Source: Tomocerus qinae (taxonomy: Eukaryota > Arthropoda > Collembola > Entomobryomorpha > Tomoceridae). From it: 64,000 nucleotides of DNA. A program made the position numbers and the translations under genes. This document shows, one piece after another, positions 61,101-64,000 of the stretch; position 1 is the stretch's first letter, and every line of letters begins with the position of its first letter. Under the pieces are notes generated by a model. The model was not told where the DNA came from. It saw only the letters and a program-made list of their open reading frames with translations, and ran no database searches. The DNA lies in the NCBI GenBank assembly GCA_020055645.1, contig CM034548.1:47112296-47176295 (forward strand). The letters are read 5' to 3'.

Positions 61101-63477
61101 ATTCTTTCCCCATACCTTCATATTGAGAACCTTGTCCTGGAAACAGAAACATCACTTTTTGTTTATCTTCCCTGACTTTTACTTTGGCAAATGTTCTCCC
61201 CTTTAATTTCTGTAATACTGCATCGGAAGATGAGCCCATGACTGTAGCCCGGTGATTGAAATGGGCTCTGCCAACATTCGCTGTAAATGCCACATCCTCA
61301 ATCAACACCTCCGGATTATCTTTTAAGTACTCTTCGTATTTATGTGCCAAATCATCAAGGGCCGTTTCTGTTTTTGCAGACAAAGTCAAAATATGCTCGG
61401 GACGAACATAGGAGTTTTCATTTTTATTTCTCCCACGCTCAGGGATGTTATTTCCTGGTTCTTCAAGAATTACATGTACGTTAGTCCCACTAATGCCAAA
61501 AGAGCTGACTCCTGCTAGCAAAGGCTTGCCATTGGTGCTTTTCCAGTCTACAGGAGATAATGGGATCTCAGCTGGTATCGATTCTAAATCAATTAAAGGG
61601 TTCAAAACATTTAGATTGCGATGGGGTGGAATGACCTTTTTGTTCATAGCTAAAATAACTTTTATTAGTCCTGCGACGCCCGCCGCGGATTCTGCATGAC
61701 CAATGTTAGTTTTGACCGAGCCTATCAATAACTTCTGCTTTCTATTTGAACCGTAGCCTGCTGCGATTGCCGAAATCTCGGTTGGGTCCCCTTTCTTAGT
61801 GCCTGTGCCATGAGCCTCAACATAACTAACATCTAAAGGAGAAACTCCAGAATACTCTAAGGCCCGAATAATAGACAATTGCTGGCATTCTTTGCTGGGA
61901 GTACCAAAACTGCTCGAGGTTCCCTCCTGGGAGATCGCTGACCCACGAATGACCGCCATAACTCTGTCCTTGTCTCGGATGGCATGGGACAACTTTTTCA
62001 ATACCAGCAGACCACACCCTTCTGCCCTGCCAAATCCGTCAGCAGACTCGTCGAACGTTTTGCACCTGCCGTCCTCCGCCAAAACGTGAGAGGCGAACAT
62101 CGTATCTCGAGTGAATGGTCTCACCAATAGATTTACCCCGCCGGCCAGAGCTAAAGTGGAGTCCCCTCTACGTAAGCTTTCGCATGCCAGATGGACGCTG
62201 ACCATAGAGGAAGAACACCCCGACTCAGTGGCAATATTGGGCCCATTCAATCCGAAGTTGAATGATATTCGGCCAGACGAAGCCGCGTGAGAATTGCCTA
62301 GATATGTCCGTTGAAACTCATCGCTGAAGTTATTCGCTTTCATCATCAATTTCTCATAATCATGTCGCCATATCCCAGTGAAAACTCCTGTCTCAGAACC
62401 TTTTAATTCAATAGGATTTATTCCCGCGTTTTCCAACGCTTCCCACGCTACCTCTAGTAGCATACGTTGCTGTGGATCCATGTATTGGGCCTCTCGGGGA
62501 CTTATCCCAAAAAATTTACCATCAAACGTATCCACAGAGCATTTTAAAAAACCAGCCTGAGTGCTAACGAACTCTTTTTCTATTGGATTCCATCTAGTTT
62601 CCGGAACTGTACGAATCGCATCTTCTCCTGTTATCATTAGATCCCAAAATTCATCTGGGTTGTTAGCCCCTGGAAACCTACAGCTCATTCCCACGACAGC
62701 AATAGAACTCTCAAGAGTCCTTTGTGGCGAAGTCACGGAAAAAACAGTGCCATTTATACGCCCGTTCTCGCCTGCGTAAAACTTCTGCTGATTTTTTATA
62801 AAGGTCATGTAGTCCTGTGAGGAATAATCAAAATTCTTTATTTAGATAACTGCCAAATGTAGAGCAAATACTTATGGAATACCTTATTTAATTTGAACAT
62901 CATAGAAATAAACTAAATCTTACATTCCGTTTTGACATGAGGGGTATAACGTGTTTGTAGAATATATCTCGCCATGTTTGAAGAAATTTCTATGAAAAAA
63001 TTGTATTTAGTATTTTATAAAATCATGATGCATCATGTCCTGAGATTTTTACTTGTGTGCATACCTCCATTCCAGAGGTATGGCTCTCATTTTCCAAGTT
63101 GTCATATGGGAGGGAGGGATTAGGGCTGAGCAGTTTCAAAATCTGGAAATTCTCTGGAAACCTAAAATTGAATCACAATTAATTCCAAAATGCTTTACGG
63201 TACTGTTTGGCTCAGGCTAACCGCATAAATACAATTTAATCAATTCTTGAGGAATAGTATCATCATATCATCCCAAAGCAACGGCTTTGCTATATAACGT
63301 TAACTCAAGTACAACATACGGTTCTTACACAGTGAAGAAATCTTTTTTCCCAATTATGGTAACATATTTATGCAAAAGAGCATTTTCAAGCTCTTTTTTC
63401 TTGACCCATTTTTCCAGAATTCTGCACTCAGAATCAGGCCCATCTATACAAATAAAAACTCTAGTGATTTGAAAGCG
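55138..63477 (-). CDS. reducing type I polyketide synthase (KS-AT-DH-cMT-ER-KR-ACP), 5' end probably beyond the window
   Basis: The main exon 62814-55138 has no intron; counting from its Met at 62808 it encodes 2556 aa. KS about 36-460 (active Cys198 in GCSSSMVSVH, EAHGTGT, NIGHAESAAG). AT about 548-870 (FPGQGSQYEGMG, GHSLGEF with Ser651). DH about 925-1215 (His961 in DHQVANKIIVP, Asp1144 in LSDAMVQLF). C-methyltransferase about 1400-1640 (EIGAGTGGTSSY from 1471, SNVLHAT). ER about 1840-2150 (ASGGVGLCAIQIAKF). KR about 2170-2400 (ITGGLGGIG near 2199, GQSNHSAANFF). ACP about 2475-2545 (GMDSLM, Ser2509). No thioesterase or reductase follows. Two upstream exons in matching phase (63477-63329 and 63161-63065) add at least 84 residues, so the true start is probably off-window. 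The cMT SAM site is intact, so a methyl-branched reduced chain is likely. The product is unknown. Confidence 0.93.
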
Positions 63478-64000
63478 CTGAAATTATGGTGATTAATAAT
63501 AATGGTAAAAATTCATTGCCTTTGTGTATTTTGTTTATTCTCCCCGTCACATTTGTCTCAGATTTCGAAAATCTGGCAAATAAAATTCCTGTCACTTGTG
63601 ACATTCAGGGCATGAAAAAGGCAGGGTTTTTCCTAGGAAAAACCCAAAAACCCGCCTTTTTGGGTTTTTGCTGGGTTTTTGGGTTTTTGGGGTTTTTGGG
63701 TTTTTGCAGTAGCATCCGCCATCTACTGTGGTTCACTGGACTTCTACTATTATTGTTCCATATTCAAACTTAAAATAATATTTATTTTGATTCTTTATTT
63801 GGGCAATCTGTATTTTAATTTATTTTAATGTAAGTGAATTTGTCGAATCGATTAGCAGTAATTTGTTAGTAAACTCAAAAGTATATTGATCAAATTCGGT
63901 TGGTATGTTATTAAGTAGTTATTAGGTATAGAGGCGACTTAATATAGACGAACTTGAAAACTATAGTAGTGAAAGTATTCCATTTATTTCCAAAATATTG
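63478..64000. other. right edge: intron or 5' flank of the polyketide synthase
   Basis: Contains a GGGTTTTT-type simple repeat at about 63624-63710 with a short inverted copy (TTCCTAGGAA centre). The remainder is AT-rich. Further upstream polyketide synthase exons may lie here or beyond, but I could not identify one. Confidence 0.45.
63624..63710 (+). repeat. GGGTTTTT simple repeat
   Basis: Repeated GGGTTTTT/GGGTTTTTG units, with one inverted AAAAACCC block at the left forming a short hairpin around CCTAGG. It is not coding. Confidence 0.75.

Noticed and set aside
55410..62017. Many open frames antisense to the polyketide synthase
   Set aside because: They are shadows of the codon pattern of the real gene; none shows domain motifs.
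8936..62814. A P450 plus polyketide synthase biosynthetic cluster
   Set aside because: The two genes are about 38 kb apart with unrelated housekeeping genes (UBLCP1, NELF-E, NUP188) between them. Nothing in the sequence links them.
1..64000. CRISPR arrays, bacterial operons, riboswitches, rRNA or tRNA genes
   Set aside because: No regularly spaced direct repeats, no operon-like spacing, and no tRNA or rRNA motif that I could recognise by eye. A tRNA scan was not possible.

Overview
This is a eukaryotic nuclear window. It is AT-rich, has many short spliceosomal introns (mostly 60-500 bp) and is dense in small inverted-repeat transposons. The proteins are animal: an Enhancer of zeste methyltransferase, a CYP2-type P450, UBLCP1, the NELF-E subunit and NUP188. 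Their style, together with a short TTAGG tract, suggests an arthropod. A springtail-like hexapod is my guess, but this is inference and not proved by the sequence.

Layout, left to right. 1-3045: intergenic, with a 971-bp hAT-type MITE carrying a perfect 8-bp target duplication. 3046-7695 (+): E(z)-like gene, ten exons, 758 aa. 8936-17032 (-): microsomal P450, eight exons, 500 aa; its 4.5-kb sixth intron holds a small putative membrane-protein gene on the opposite strand (12084-14814) and several dispersed repeats. 17033-24924: gene-poor, with a 1.2-kb foldback element. 24925-29278 (+): nuclear protein of 952 aa with an MBD/TAM-like domain, AT-hooks and a PHD finger. 29279-33590: gene-poor, with one short conserved-looking GC-richer island. 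33598-35774 (+): UBLCP1 CTD phosphatase, four exons, 380 aa, followed by a weak two-exon ORF. 36711-43040: repeat-rich, with several MITEs and palindromes. 43041-44329 (-): NELF-E, three exons, 329 aa, one intron with a GC donor. 45817-52918 (+): NUP188, nineteen exons, about 1552 aa. 55138-63477 (-): a large reducing type I polyketide synthase.

The polyketide synthase is the most unusual resident. Its whole catalytic part (KS-AT-DH-cMT-ER-KR-ACP, 2556 codons) lies in one uninterrupted exon of about 7.7 kb, while every neighbour is cut by many introns. Two short upstream exons in matching phase appear to add an N-terminal extension, and the gene probably runs off the right edge. No release domain follows the ACP.

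The other standout is the E(z) homologue. It keeps the full family layout, but the invariant active-site His of the NHS motif is Ser, and its C-terminal tail is replaced by a basic AT-hook-like tail. Several genes here act in chromatin or transcription (E(z), MBD/PHD protein, UBLCP1, NELF-E). I see no evidence that they form a coordinated cluster.

Exon coordinates were worked out by hand from splice sites and reading phase. All multi-exon models listed as genes keep an open frame across every junction, but none is supported by transcript data here.
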